From Tetraselmis striata (Eukaryota > Chlorophyta > Chlorodendrophyceae > Chlorodendrales > Chlorodendraceae): a stretch of 64,000 bases of DNA. Both the position numbers and the translations under genes were made by a program. Positions 23,560 to 34,401 of the stretch are shown here, in pieces. The first letter of the stretch is position 1. Each line of letters starts with the position of its first letter. Below the pieces are notes generated by a model, which was given only the letters and a program-made list of their open reading frames with translations, was not told the origin of the DNA and did no database searches. The stretch lies in contig VCJN01000839.1 in the NCBI GenBank assembly GCA_006384855.1, forward strand, positions 181,484 to 245,483, given 5' to 3'.

Positions 23560-24130
23560 GCGCCAACGCGAGTGGGATGGGCGGGGCAGCGCGGCGCCAA
23601 CGCGAGTGGGATGGGCGGGGCAGCGGTTGCTACCGAGTGAGGCGTAGCATCGTTTGCAGTAGCAACGCAGCCTTTCCGGTGTGACGCCGCCTGGATGTAA
23701 CCCAGCAGTACGCGCAAAGTGCAAGTGCAAGCTGCTGATGGCGGGGATCCCGCGCGGGGGGGGGGGGGGGGGGGGGGGGGGCAGCGGCTGTGGGATAGGC
23801 GCGGCAGCGGTTGCTACAGAGTGAGGCGTCGCATCGTTTGCAGTAGCAACGCAGCCTTTCCGGTTGCATAGTGTGACGCAGCCTGGATGTAACCCAGCAG
23901 TACGCGCAAAGTGCAAGTGCAAGCTGCTGGTGGCGGGGATCCACGCGAGGTCGCAGGACGGTGCGCGAGGGGGGGGGGGGGGGGGGGCAGCGGCTGTGGG
24001 ATAGGCGGGGCAGCGGTTGCTACCGAGTGAGGCGTAGCATCGTTTGCAGTAGCAACGCAGCCTTTCCGGTTGCATAGTGTGACACCGCTTGGATGTAACC
24101 CAGCAGTACGCGCAAAGTGCAAGTGTTACA
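23560..24130. repeat. Tandem array of ~150-200-bp units with poly-G spacers
   Basis: Three copies carry the same blocks in order: GCAGCGGTTGCTAC, GAGTGAGGCGT, CATCGTTTGCAGTAGCAACG, GCCTTTCCGGT, GATGTAACCCAGCAGTACG and CGCAAAGTGCAAGTG. Copies begin near 23620, 23808 and 24008 and are separated by G runs of about 18-26 bases. It is inside the CACTA-like element. Confidence 0.85.
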
Positions 24131-24167
24131 CGTCCGTGTGCCCCACCCAATGACATTGCGCCCGACC

Positions 24168-24776
24168 TCACTGACGGCATGTCTCGCTCTCTTTCAGCTC
24201 CTGGGCCGTCCGCCGCGACACCCTGCGCACCCTACCAGCCGCGCGTGCCTTCTCGGAAGCCTCACACACGGCGGCGCGAGTCGCGTCGTGGAACGCGTCC
24301 CTGACATGGCGGAACTCCGCCCTCACCGTGGCCGTGGTCGGGCAGGGGACTGCCCGCTGATGGGTCGCCATGCATGGGTACTTGGGGCCGCACAAAGCCG
24401 GGGTGCCGTCGCAGCAACACTCCCAGTCCGTCCGTTGGCCGCAGTCCACGCATGACGGGCGTCCGGCCAGGACAAGCATATGATAGTGCATGTGGCCGCC
24501 TCCCGCCACTGCTCGTAGTGCTCCGGTCAACATGGCGACGAGCAAGTCGGCATGTCCCGCAGGTGGCTGCGGGGCGGGTGGCGCGAGCGCAGCCTCGCTC
24601 GCCTCGACAACCCCCTCAGCCCGATCAGTCGCCTCGACCACGGCCTCCTCCGCCTCCTGACGCGGCGCACCAGGCGCATCATCGTCGCCTGGCAGGGCGT
24701 CCCCCCCCGCAACGGCGCCGTCGGCGGTGGCCGACGCCGTCGTGGCGGGGTGTTGTGAGGAGGTGGCCCTAGACAT
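24168..24776 (-). CDS. Cys-rich protein of unknown function
   Basis: From ATG 24776 the minus strand encodes about 200 residues. An Ala/Glu/Asp-rich first half is followed by a cysteine-dense segment: CVDCGQRTDWECCCDG, then LCGPKYPC, then a helical basic tail (EKARAAGRVRRVSRR). The even spacing of Cys pairs suggests a zinc-binding fold, but I cannot assign a family. The frame is open further upstream through a poly-G run, so the true start and any upstream exon are uncertain. It lies within the CACTA-like element and could be an element-encoded DNA-binding protein; that is an inference from context. Confidence 0.4.
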   Translation of the reverse strand: MSRATSSQHPATTASATADGAVAGGDALPGDDDAPGAPRQEAEEAVVEATDRAEGVVEASEAALAPPAPQPPAGHADLLVAMLTGALRAVAGGGHMHYHMLVLAGRPSCVDCGQRTDWECCCDGTPALCGPKYPCMATHQRAVPCPTTATVRAEFRHVRDAFHDATRAAVCEASEKARAAGRVRRVSRRTAQELKESETCRQ

Positions 24777-25791
24777 AGGTGGGGCCGGCACCGCCATGTG
24801 TTGCTCCACATGCGGTGCGGTTCCTGACGCGACAGCTCCGTCGCACCAGTACCGGCGCCGGCACCCCACGCCTGCTGGGCTTACCACCAACCGGCATGTT
24901 TCCTTTGGGAGGCGGTTCATCCGCGTCGGAGGTGAGCGGCGGTGCCTGTGTGGGTGTGGATACTGCCCGGCCATTAGGGCTCCCGCCGCCTGCCGCTCCC
25001 ATCCGCCGACCCACGCCGCGGCGTGTGCTGCGCCCCGCATAGTCGCCTCGAATATATTATACATGACGCGGGGACGGGGGGGGGGGGGGGGGGGGGGGGG
25101 GGGATTCGTGCGTTTCGTATGTCGGCGGAACGGCGTGCGAAGCTGCGGCTGGCGAAGGTGGTGGAAGTAAGCGTGGCGGCGTCGGCGGCGTATTACCGTG
25201 CGTGCATGCGTGCGCAACCCCGCGGCAGCAAGCGCCGGACTCGGCGTGTGCCGGCGGCAGAGCTGCGAAGCCATGGACACGGTACGGGATGTCAAGTCTG
25301 GCTAAGCAACTGCCGAGGCTGGCGGCTTAACCCCCATGTCCGGCGGTTGAGGGACGGAAAGTGCGTAGAAGTTGATCGGCAAAGCGGGCATATAAGCCTG
25401 GCTGTGCTAGGTTTCTATTAAGTAATGGCGGTTTGTGCTAAGTAATTCGTAGGGGTGGACCATGCAGCGCAGGTAGGGGGCGGTATAAATGAGGCCGGGC
25501 ACATATTCTGCTCCACGAAACGACACTGTCGCACGTGTAGTTGAATAGACGCCCCCCCCCCCCCCCCCAGCCGGGTCGGCCCGCCGACCCGCCACGGCAT
25601 GTAATATCTGTCATGCATCGCCGGGGTATGTGTGAGTGGATGCCCCGCCGCCACATCCCCCCCCCCCCCCCACCCACCCACCCCCCCCCCCCCCCCATTT
25701 ACACTTGTGCACTCATTAAGTTTGGGCTGGTTTCGGAGCAGTATATGTACGTATGTATATACATACAATGGAACGTAGGACCTGCGCGGAA

Positions 25792-26053
25792 AGAGGCGGG
25801 GCTGGCGGAGTGCGTTGGGGGTGCGTAGAGTAGCGTGTTGGTGAGATTCGGGGTGCATCGGACGCCGGATGCCCATCCACCCAGCGTAAAAGACGCGTAC
25901 GTAATATTCACACTATATATATTCACACGCAAATGTGTGAAAACCGGACATTCCGTGCCGGATGGGTGGGAATACGGCGTCCGATGCAGCCAAAACCCCA
26001 GCAACACGCTATTCTATGCACCGCCAATGCACTCCGCCAGCACCGCCTCATTC
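25792..26053. mobile_element. Nested foldback element
   Basis: Two arms of roughly 90 bp are inverted copies: 25792-25880 (GGCTGGCGGAGTGCGTT, GTAGCGTGTTG, GCATCGGACGCC) and 25962-26053 read in reverse. The loop is AT-rich with repeated ATATTCACAC. A third partial arm lies at 26170-26215. It is a MITE-like insertion inside the CACTA-like element. Confidence 0.75.
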
Positions 26054-26641
26054 TCTGTCGATTTCGAAAACGCCTTGACATTATCCACCGCTAATAATTG
26101 CAATTGCCACCGTGTAATGTTGTCACGATGTGCGCACGCAACAACACTTACTACCGGTTCCGACGCGGATGGAGGCGAGGCTTGCGGAGTGCACTGGCGG
26201 TGCACAGACTAGCGGGAGACTAGATCCATTGTCGCTTATTTACAAGCACGGGCGGTGCTGCGAGACCTGATCGTCTACGGCCGATATAATATTCACACTA
26301 TATCAACATCGGTGCACACCGCCGCACACCGCCGCACGCCGCCGCACAACTCTGCGCGCGCACATTCGTCGCGCACATATACGCGCGCCCTACCGCACAT
26401 ATTATCCCGGATTCACTCGCCGTATCCATTACGCCGTGCTACCTCAACAATAAACATTGCGAAATTACACCGACACAATGCCACACCGACTAGCTCTTGA
26501 CAATACGTGCATATAAATAGTAGTGGCGCGCTGCTCCTCGCCTCCGATGTGTCGTTGACTGCTGCGGAAGGCGGTCGTCGACTGGGTGTTGTTTCTCCAC
26601 CTCGCCCCCCCCCCCCCCCCCCCTTCACCGCTCACAGCGCC

Positions 26642-26931
26642 ATGGCCGACCTCGCCCCCCCCGGGCAAAAGTGGGCGGCGAGCCTTGTTGTCTCGCATGT
26701 CCGCGCCGCCGGCATCGAGGAGGACGAGAAAGACATGAGGAAACGCGTGACAAGGTGGGCGCGCAACAAAACACTCCATCCTCCACATTAGCACGCACCC
26801 ACTCGTGGCTAACTTGTGCCGCGCGCAGGTTCGTCCGGGAGCGCCGTACGGCCCACCTCAACGCCAAGGCTTCCACAGTGCCAGCGGCGCAACTCGTGGT
26901 GGCCGAGGAGGCCGCATCCTCAGCCGCTTAA
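26642..26931 (+). CDS. Small two-exon protein, unrecognised
   Basis: Exons 26642-26754 and 26829-26931 join as ACAAG|GTGGGC to GCGCAG|GTTC with matching phase and give 71 residues ending in TAA. The peptide starts MADLAPPGQKWAASLV, has a charged middle (EEDEKDMRKRVTRFVRERR) and an Ala-rich end. No domain was recognised. A 19-base C run lies just before the start codon. It is within the CACTA-like element. The model is supported by phase and composition only. Confidence 0.4.
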
Positions 26932-27003
26932 AGGCGAAACGATTGTGGCTGGTTGTGGGCGTCTGGGCACAGGGGGCGTCCCGACGCCAAGGTAAGGAAG
27001 CTC

Positions 27004-27243
27004 ATGGCGGCGTCGTCGACGGCACAGCCTCCCGGGGTGGTGAAGACACTGGCGGATGACAAGAAGCGGAAGAGGCCAGTGAAGAAGCGCCGAGGTAAGA
27101 AACTGACGGTCGCGGAGTCGGAGGCGGAGTCGGAGGCGCAGGCGCAGGCGGAGGCGGAGGCGGAGGCGGAGGCGGAGGCGGAGGCAGCGAGATCGTCGAA
27201 GCGGAGGGTCCCCCGGGCACGCAAGAACAAGAACAAGCAGTAG
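27004..27243 (+). CDS. Short Lys-rich protein with Glu-Ala repeat
   Basis: 79 residues from ATG 27004: a Lys/Arg-rich block (DKKRKRPVKKRRGKK), a Glu-Ala repeat encoded by GAGGCG units (27112-27187) and a basic end (RVPRARKNKNKQ). It could be the last exon of the gene at 26642 or a separate frame. The low-complexity composition makes coding status uncertain. Confidence 0.3.
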   Translation: MAASSTAQPPGVVKTLADDKKRKRPVKKRRGKKLTVAESEAESEAQAQAEAEAEAEAEAEAARSSKRRVPRARKNKNKQ

Positions 27244-27939
27244 CCCCCGCCCCCTTACCCCCCTCCCCTCACTCCCCCGGCGGGAGCGGCGGGCGGCGGG
27301 GGGGGGGGGGGGGGGGGGGGGCGGGGGGACCACGCCCGCCCGCCTCCCCCCCCCCCCCCCCCCCCCCCACCCGGGCCACATTTCCCGATGGCAGCTGTCG
27401 CGAATATTGTAATTCAAACATTCTTCGGCAAACCGCTGCCTGCCCCCGCCCTCCCCCTATACATATTTATGTAACGTGAGCACTCTTTGGCAAAACATGG
27501 CAGCCAAACCGCCCGTCTGATGACCTTTGATCGGACGGCGGGCAGGCCCCTAGCCGAATAGTACGGCTGCGATTTGCGCTCCCATGTACTAATAGTCGTA
27601 GTTATCCACAGGACGACTCGTCATCGCGCCCGGGTTCGTACTAGATACCCGGTACCGGCTTAATAAATATATCGCGTACTACCCGGTACCACCCGGTACT
27701 ACCCGGTACTACACGGACAACCTCGCACCTTATACTTCAGTGCCATGTAACACATCACAGGTCATGTACGACTACCTCAATGATTACAAAAAGGATTTAT
27801 CGCCCGCCGGCAATAACGCCGGATGTACTCGCACGTAACTGGATGGACATGCCGCCACCAGCAGCATCTTTCACGGATAATAGTGGTACCGGTACGGTAG
27901 TGCTTCGTCACCCGTATGTCACATCTGAATCTCACAGTG

Positions 27940-30189
27940 CGTGACGTTCGTCACAGACCTCAACCAAGATGCGCCCGCCTCCTAGCAGCCGCTCGACGAG
28001 CCTAGTTCCGCGGACGAACCGCTCGCTGATCATTTGGAATTCATCGGTGCTAAGGCCAACACCGATCCAGTGGGCCGTCCCGTTTATTCGCCAGGGCATT
28101 TCTCGCACACTGGTTATCCGATAGAAGTCTATTATACGCCTCACGTCTAGGGCGAGAAGGGCCCAGCCTTCCTGGAGCTGATGGGCTACAGCCGCTCGAA
28201 CATTACTAGTCACCGTCGGCAGTTCGAAACATACATGTGCAATCTGCCAGCGTATCACGCTCGGCTCATCAACGTGCGCGAAGTGGCGTGGTTCGACCAA
28301 TCTGCTACCTAGCTAGCCTCACGCCGCCGCAAGGGAATGGCGCGTGTCGTGGTTCGGCTGCGTTTGCTCTACGGCACCAAGCTTGCGCACGAGGGCCGAG
28401 CGCGCCCATGCCAAGAGCTGTCGTGGGACATGATTGTTCGTTATTGGTGCAACATGCACGATCACGTTTTCAGTGAGTCAGCACGCCGACGCTATTTTCG
28501 GGCCGGGGGGGGTGGGGGGGAGGGGGCTTTTTCTGCAGCATGCGGTGACGCGTCAATTGCAGCCCTTCGATGCGCTTGTGGCGCCCCACTTCCACGACGT
28601 CTTGCAAAAGGAGCTCAACCCTTTCGCGCGGCGCAACGTCAACGCTCTGTGGATCGAGCTAGTCGGGTCGGTCGCGCCCGGTGGTGGCGGCCAAGGCAGT
28701 GGAGCAGGTGGCAGGGGAGGGGGGGCGGTCCGTCACAGTTTCCCCGCAAGCCGTGTTATTTTCTGTGCGGCTCCGTCCAGCATAACGCACGCAAGCATAC
28801 CGCTAACTTTCCCATCACTATTAGAGGACAAGAATATAGCGTAAACGGTATAGGACACGGAGCTAAGAAATTGTCCCTGTTTTTGGTACAAAATCTGAGC
28901 GTTCAGCCATGTGCAGTTTTTAGGGTTTCGACCATTTCGCGTATACTTGGATAAAGTACATGCACACCTAGTGGCGGCGGGCCGGGGCTGGGGCTCCTCG
29001 TCGTTGCTGTAAGACGTCTACTAGCGCGGAGTGCGGGCAGTTGTCCGCCTCCCACAGGCGTTTAAGATCATCATCGGGTGCAGATGAGGCGGGGACGGCG
29101 GGGTCAGTATGGGCCCTTTGCATGCTATAGACAACCTAGCCGTTGCACTGGAGCGTTCGAAGGCCGTCGTTGGCGCGAATGAGGGGATGTTCGTTAGGGA
29201 AGAGGTTGTCGCGCTCACGTGAGCTATATTGGGTCTGTGGTCGGGCGCCCCACCCCCTCGCGTGGTGCAGCCACGTTTGACGCTGCTGCGCCTCTAGGAG
29301 AGTCGTTCATGGGGTCCCATGCAGCCCCACGCGTCCTTGGCCGAAGTAGTGGCGTCGGATGTGGCTGCCGAAGGCAGCCACGGGCAGCAAGGAAGCGTGC
29401 AACTGGACCAACGAGTCGTTAGAGGGTATAGGGGCCGTCGAACAGAACCGTGCCTAAGGCGTACTTGCTAGCACTGGCTTCCTGCCGAAGACGGTCACAC
29501 CGAATATGCCGACTACGAAGATGTCAAGGCGGCAATATCTGGCCTCCCGATTAAATGGCGGTACTTACATACCTCAGGGGATACTAAGGTACGTAGACCC
29601 CCCCCCCCTACCCACCCGCCCGCCTTCCTACACATTGCAGCCTTCCCGCTTTGCAATCAGTGGGCTGGAACAGCCAATCGGAAACAAGCCATTCGTTACA
29701 TGGATGGGGCCCGGTGGACCACCCCGCCTAAGGTGCAGCCATAACCACATGAGATTTGGCAGTAGCTTCCTGCCGAAGACGGCCACACCGAATATTTTGG
29801 AGTTTTTGGGCAGTGGCTTCCTCCGAGTGAGAGAAAGGCACAACAGTCGGCACCGCCGAGGCTTGCCTTTCATTCGCCATGCTGGACGGCCGCGCACAAA
29901 GGCTCCACGGTAGCGGCTCGTCGCTGGCTTGACACGCCTTGCGCTTCAGCCGAGGCTGAAAGTCGGCCTCGGTCTCGGTTGCAGTCGTCAAACGATGTTG
30001 CTTCCGAGCACGCACGACGAATGCCGGGTTGTGCTTGAACAACAGCATGTCGCCACCCGTCACGCACTAGCAAAGCGCCTATATTGCAGCAACAGCTTAA
30101 TATAATCAATTTTGCATAGGGCCCTGACATATATAGCAGAAACGCCCTTTCTCCTTAGTCTTTTTTGATAGCAACTCTGCAGCCTTGTT
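27940..30189. other. Intergenic DNA, no recognised gene
   Basis: Open frames exist (minus 27932-28300; plus 28337-28844) but match no family I know, and the first overlaps the CACTA-like terminus. Positions 29480-29510 and 29768-29798 share the block CTTCCTGCCGAAGACGG followed by CACACCGAATAT, pointing to another small repeat. Confidence 0.35.
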
Positions 30190-32210
30190 GTGCTGGCGCC
30201 GCGTCGGAGGCGCCGTAGTATCTGCCTTCTGGGTAGTGGCTTTTGTGCCACATGGCGACAAGATTGGCAAGCCGCAGAAATACAAAGGCGCAGAACAACA
30301 TTATATCGCAGTAAGGTCACCCACCTTGGCGAATGGCGTCCCTAATTCGAGGCCGGCTGCGGCTTGTCGGCAGCAACGCGGGGGGGTGCGTCGCTCGTGC
30401 TAGCTTTTGCAGTCACGGGGTGTGGGTGGAACGAACGTGCGATGGTGACATAATTAGCAAGCCGAAAAACTACAAAGGTGCACAACATCAAATCGCAGCA
30501 AGGCCGCCCACCTTGGCGACTGGCGGCGCCTCTTTCGAGGCCGGCTGCAACTAGGCCGCATTGGGGGCTGGGGATATGTCGCTCGTGCCAACTGTTGCAG
30601 TCGGGGGGTATGGGTCGAATGTGCGATGGCGACATAATCAGCAAGTTGGAATCAAACGCAAAAAAGCCCAACATACCCTTACATCGCAGCAGGGCCGCCC
30701 ACCTTGCGTCGCTTACTTTGAGGCCAGTTACGACTCGTCTACATCGAGGCGAAGGGGTGCGTCGCTCGTGCAGCTAGCAGTCGGGGGGATGTGGGTAGGT
30801 CGAACGCGCGATGGCGACATAATTAGTAAGCCGTAAAACTACAAAGGTGGACAACAACATTATGTCGCAGCAAGGCCGCCCACCTTGGCGACTTGCGTCG
30901 CCTCGATTGAGGCCGGCTACAACTAGGCCGCACCGAGGGCTGGGGATACGTCGCTAGTGCCAGCTTTTGCAGCGAGGGCAGCGGGTGTGTCGCTCGTGCC
31001 AGCTTTTGCAGTCGGGGAGTATGGGTCGAATGTGCGATGGCGACATAATGACTAGCAAGCCGGAAACTAAAAACGCCCAACATAGCCTTACATCGCAGAA
31101 AGGCCGCCCACCTTGGCGACTCGCGGCGCCTCTTGCGAGCCGGCTGCGACTCGTCGATAGCAACGCGAGGGGGTTCGTCGCTCGTGCCAGCTTTTGCACT
31201 CGGGGGCTGTGGGTGGAACCTGCAAGGGCGGCATAATTAGCAAGTCGAAAACTACAAAAACCTAGCTGCATAGCCTTACATCGCAACAAGGCCGCCCACT
31301 ATGGTGACTGGCGTCGCCTCCTTCGAGGCCGGCTACGACTTGGCTTCAGCGGGGGCAGGGTGTTCGTCGCTCGTGCCAGCTTTTGCAGTCGGGGACTGTG
31401 GGTCGAAAGTGTGATGGCGACATAAAAGCAAGCCGTAAACTACAGAAGCCCAGCATAGCCTGACATCGCAGCAAGGCCACCCACGTTGGCGACTTGCGTT
31501 GATTCTTTTGAGGCCGGCTGCAACTCGTCAACAGCGGGAGCATGGAGTGCGTCGCTCGGGGGCTGTCCGTCGAACGTCCGATGGCGACATGATAATTAGC
31601 AAGCCGAAAACTAAAACAGCCCATCATAGCCTAACATCGCAGCAAGGCCGCCCACCTTAGCAACTGGCGGCGCCTCTTGCGAGCCAGCTGCGACTCGTTG
31701 GCAGCAAGGCGAAGGGGTGCGTCGCTCGTGCCAGCTTTTGCACACGGGGGCTGTCGGTCGAACGTGCGACGGCGACATAATTAGCAAGTCGGAAACGAAA
31801 ACATCCCACCATAGCCTTACATCGCAGCAAGGCTATCGACCTTGGCGACTCGCGGCGCCTCTTGCGAGCCGGCTGCGACTCGTCGGCAGCAACGCGAGGG
31901 CGGAACGTCGCTCATGCCATCTTTTGCACTCGGGGGCTGTGGGTGGAACGTGTGATGGCGACATAGTTAGCAAGCCGAAAACAAGATAAGCTCAGCATAA
32001 CCTTACATCGCAGCAAGGCCGCCCACCTTGGCGACTGGCGTTGCTTCCTTTGAGGCCGGCTGCAACTCGTCGGCAGCGGGGGCAGGGAGTGCGTTGCTCG
32101 TGCAAGCTTTTGCAGTCGGATGATGTCGGTCGAACATGCAATGGCGACATAACTAGCAAGCCGTAAAAATGCAAAGGTGCACCACAACATTATATCGCAG
32201 CACGGCCACA
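30190..32210. repeat. Satellite array, ~187-bp unit, about 11 copies
   Basis: The block GCGATGGCGACATAATTAGC recurs near 30441, 30627, 30812, 31034, 31222 (variant), 31411, 31578, 31767, 31954 and 32140, with an older copy near 30250, so most spacings are 185-189 bp. Each unit also carries CGTCGCTCGTGCCAGCTTTTG and CATCGCAGCAAGGCCGCCCA. The unit 30812-31034 is longer through an internal duplication of the CGTCGCTCGTGCC block. No protein is encoded. Confidence 0.9.
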
Positions 32211-32251
32211 CCCCTCTTTCCCCGCCCTCCATCCCGCCTATTCCGCAGCTC

Positions 32252-32843
32252 TTATACCGTGGGCATGGTGGTTGTCGCGCCTTTAGCCTCCGAACCGCTG
32301 GCATCCGGCACGCCCTCACCCCCGCATGATGCGAGCTCAAGTCCAGAGGGTGTGGCTGCCGACGCGCCGGCTCCCTGCCCGCCGCTCTCCCCAGCATGGC
32401 TACCGCCAGGCGTAGGCCAGCCCTCGGCCGCATCGCCAGCGGCCGCCAAACTCGGCGACATGTCTGCCGCTGGCGGGCCCTGACCCGCCACTGACTGCGT
32501 ATCGGCCCGGCTAGCTAGGTCTAACGGCCAGGGCCGCCACCCGACGAGAGCGTTGGGTGGCGGTACGTCGAGCAGACGCAGCCCTTGGCCGAGAGGGTCG
32601 GACGGGCCGGGTGGCAGACTCTCGAGAGGGTGGCCGCGTGCCGGGGAGGGGGGGGGGGTGCTAGGCACCTCCATCGGAATGGGGCCTACCCCAGGATGCG
32701 TGGCAGTAACCAGTAGCGTGAGCTGCAAGTCTCGATATGGCCGGGAATATGCAGGGCAGGTAAGGCACATGACGCATGCACATGGTGGCAGCATGCCTAC
32801 TCACCAGCCGTGCAGACCTACGCCGAAGGTAGCCGGAGTCCAT
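32252..32843 (-). CDS. Unrecognised Pro/Gly-rich protein, possible two-exon gene
   Basis: ATG 32843 opens MDSGYLRRRSARL followed by GTGAGTAGG. An acceptor (GACTTGCAG) near 32732 leads into an open frame to 32252 beginning LTLLVTATHPGVGPIPMEV and continuing as a Pro/Ser/Gly-rich tail. I recognise no domain. Composition alone could arise by chance in GC-rich DNA. It directly follows the satellite. Confidence 0.25.
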
Positions 32844-34401
32844 TCATGTCAAGGATCCGGGCGTCCGCGCCATTTGAAAGTTAAGACCCTGCGGGCTTGT
32901 GTCGCGTGGGATCCTTTCCTATGAATAACTGTCTTGCCACGGCTTTGGGTTCTGGGTAGCCTTGGCGGTGGAAGAGAGGTAGAAGTACTGTGCAGCCCCC
33001 CCCACCCGAGTGGGCAGGATAACGGATGGCGGCGGCGAAGCGAGGATACAGTACTTTGCGCTGTATATATATGTATGTAGTACATTGTGTCGCGCGCCCG
33101 CTCGTAAATTGTACCACTTTAGTGGGGCAATTTATGAGCGTCGTGGATTGGACCATTTACGCTCTAATATTGCCCTTTTCCCCACCCGGCCGTGCCTTAG
33201 CTGGGGGGCCACGCACGTCCGTGCTAGGCGCCTCAAGACCAATTACGCCCCGTCCCCCATGCCGAGCTATCCAAGGGCAACGCCGATAGATGAATGACGG
33301 GGAGGGGGTTGTCTGAACCCCTTTGTGTCGGCTTTGATCTTGGTTATCTCCGACTGCTTCGACGAGGAGAATAAGCCTTTACTGCCACTTCATCTTCACT
33401 ACAGTGGTCAAGGATGTGACAACACTAGCGGCAGGATGGTGGGATGAGCGGGCATGCGACTGTCGCTGTCTTGGGCTGACCCCGGGCCCGGCTTACCAAT
33501 GGCTGGATGTTGTACAACTAGCGATGCCGTTGGGGTTGTGTAACAATGATTGTTCACCGTACTCTTCCGTGTCGCACGAGAACATGACGCAGCTAATTCG
33601 CAGCGCGAATGTTTGTCGACCGCGCTTCAAGACGGGTAGTACCCGTACCGACACCCGGAGGCATTAGCGACTATGTCGAATTAGCCATCCGGGGGAAATT
33701 GAAATTGATTACAACGTGCTAGTCTGCTGCTCTCCACCGCCCACACCGAGTTGTTCTTAGGGTTTGCCATCTAACCATAGTAGGGAACACATATGAAGTT
33801 CTTCCACATTAACGGAAAGTACTAGGTCGGCGCGCGCCACACGCATTTATTGGGCTACATTAGAGTACCGGCACCGGACCGGCACCCGTATTGGCTGCAC
33901 TAATGTTGTTTAAATCCGCGACTGCAAGTCATGTTATTCCATGGTTGAACCAAGTCGCCCACGGCGGTCAAAGGTATGCACGTCGACACTCTAGTGGCGT
34001 GCAGACCTTCCACAAGTACCGCATTGTGGGGAGCGCCGGGTTGTGAAGGCTGCTAGCGAGCTCGTTTCGACGACTTCACCGAACGATCAGCGCAAGTAGC
34101 GTCGCATCACGGCCAAGCAAATAGTGGCCGACCCACGACGCCTTGCTTGGTGTTGCGACCCACGACCTCGCAACAGTTCCCCTGTAGGTGGTGCATGTAA
34201 GTACACGCTACCGAGATGCGCCGCGTGTGCGTGACTGCGTGAGTGTGTAAATTGATATTCACCTGGCGGCGCGGTCGCCTCGCATGTCCGCGGCCCCGCG
34301 CGGGCATCCTTCCGGTCCACATTTTTTGAATATAATGTAGCTACGCGGCGACTACCATCGCCACATTGCACTGCCGCCATCAGTGAACCACAGGCAACAC
34401 C
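32844..34401. other. Intergenic DNA, nothing recognised
   Basis: No protein family, long repeat or RNA gene was seen. Short GGTACC/CCGGTACC-type words are common here (33840-33900), as near 27640-27720. Confidence 0.4.

Larger units (their letters stand above)
21878..27939. mobile_element. CACTA-like (EnSpm) DNA transposon, 6.06 kb
   Basis: 21878-21899 and the reverse complement of 27918-27939 are identical over 22 bp, beginning CACTGTGAGATTCAG. Directly outside, both flanks read CGT, a 3-bp target duplication. A CACTG start and a 3-bp duplication are hallmarks of the CACTA superfamily. The word GTGACGAA recurs just inside both ends, as subterminal repeats do. Inside are a zinc-finger-like reading frame (22462), a tandem array (23560-24130), a Cys-rich frame (24168-24776), a nested foldback (25792-26053) and a small two-exon gene (26642-26931). 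I see no CACTA transposase domain, so it is probably non-autonomous or carries an unrecognised one. Confidence 0.7.
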
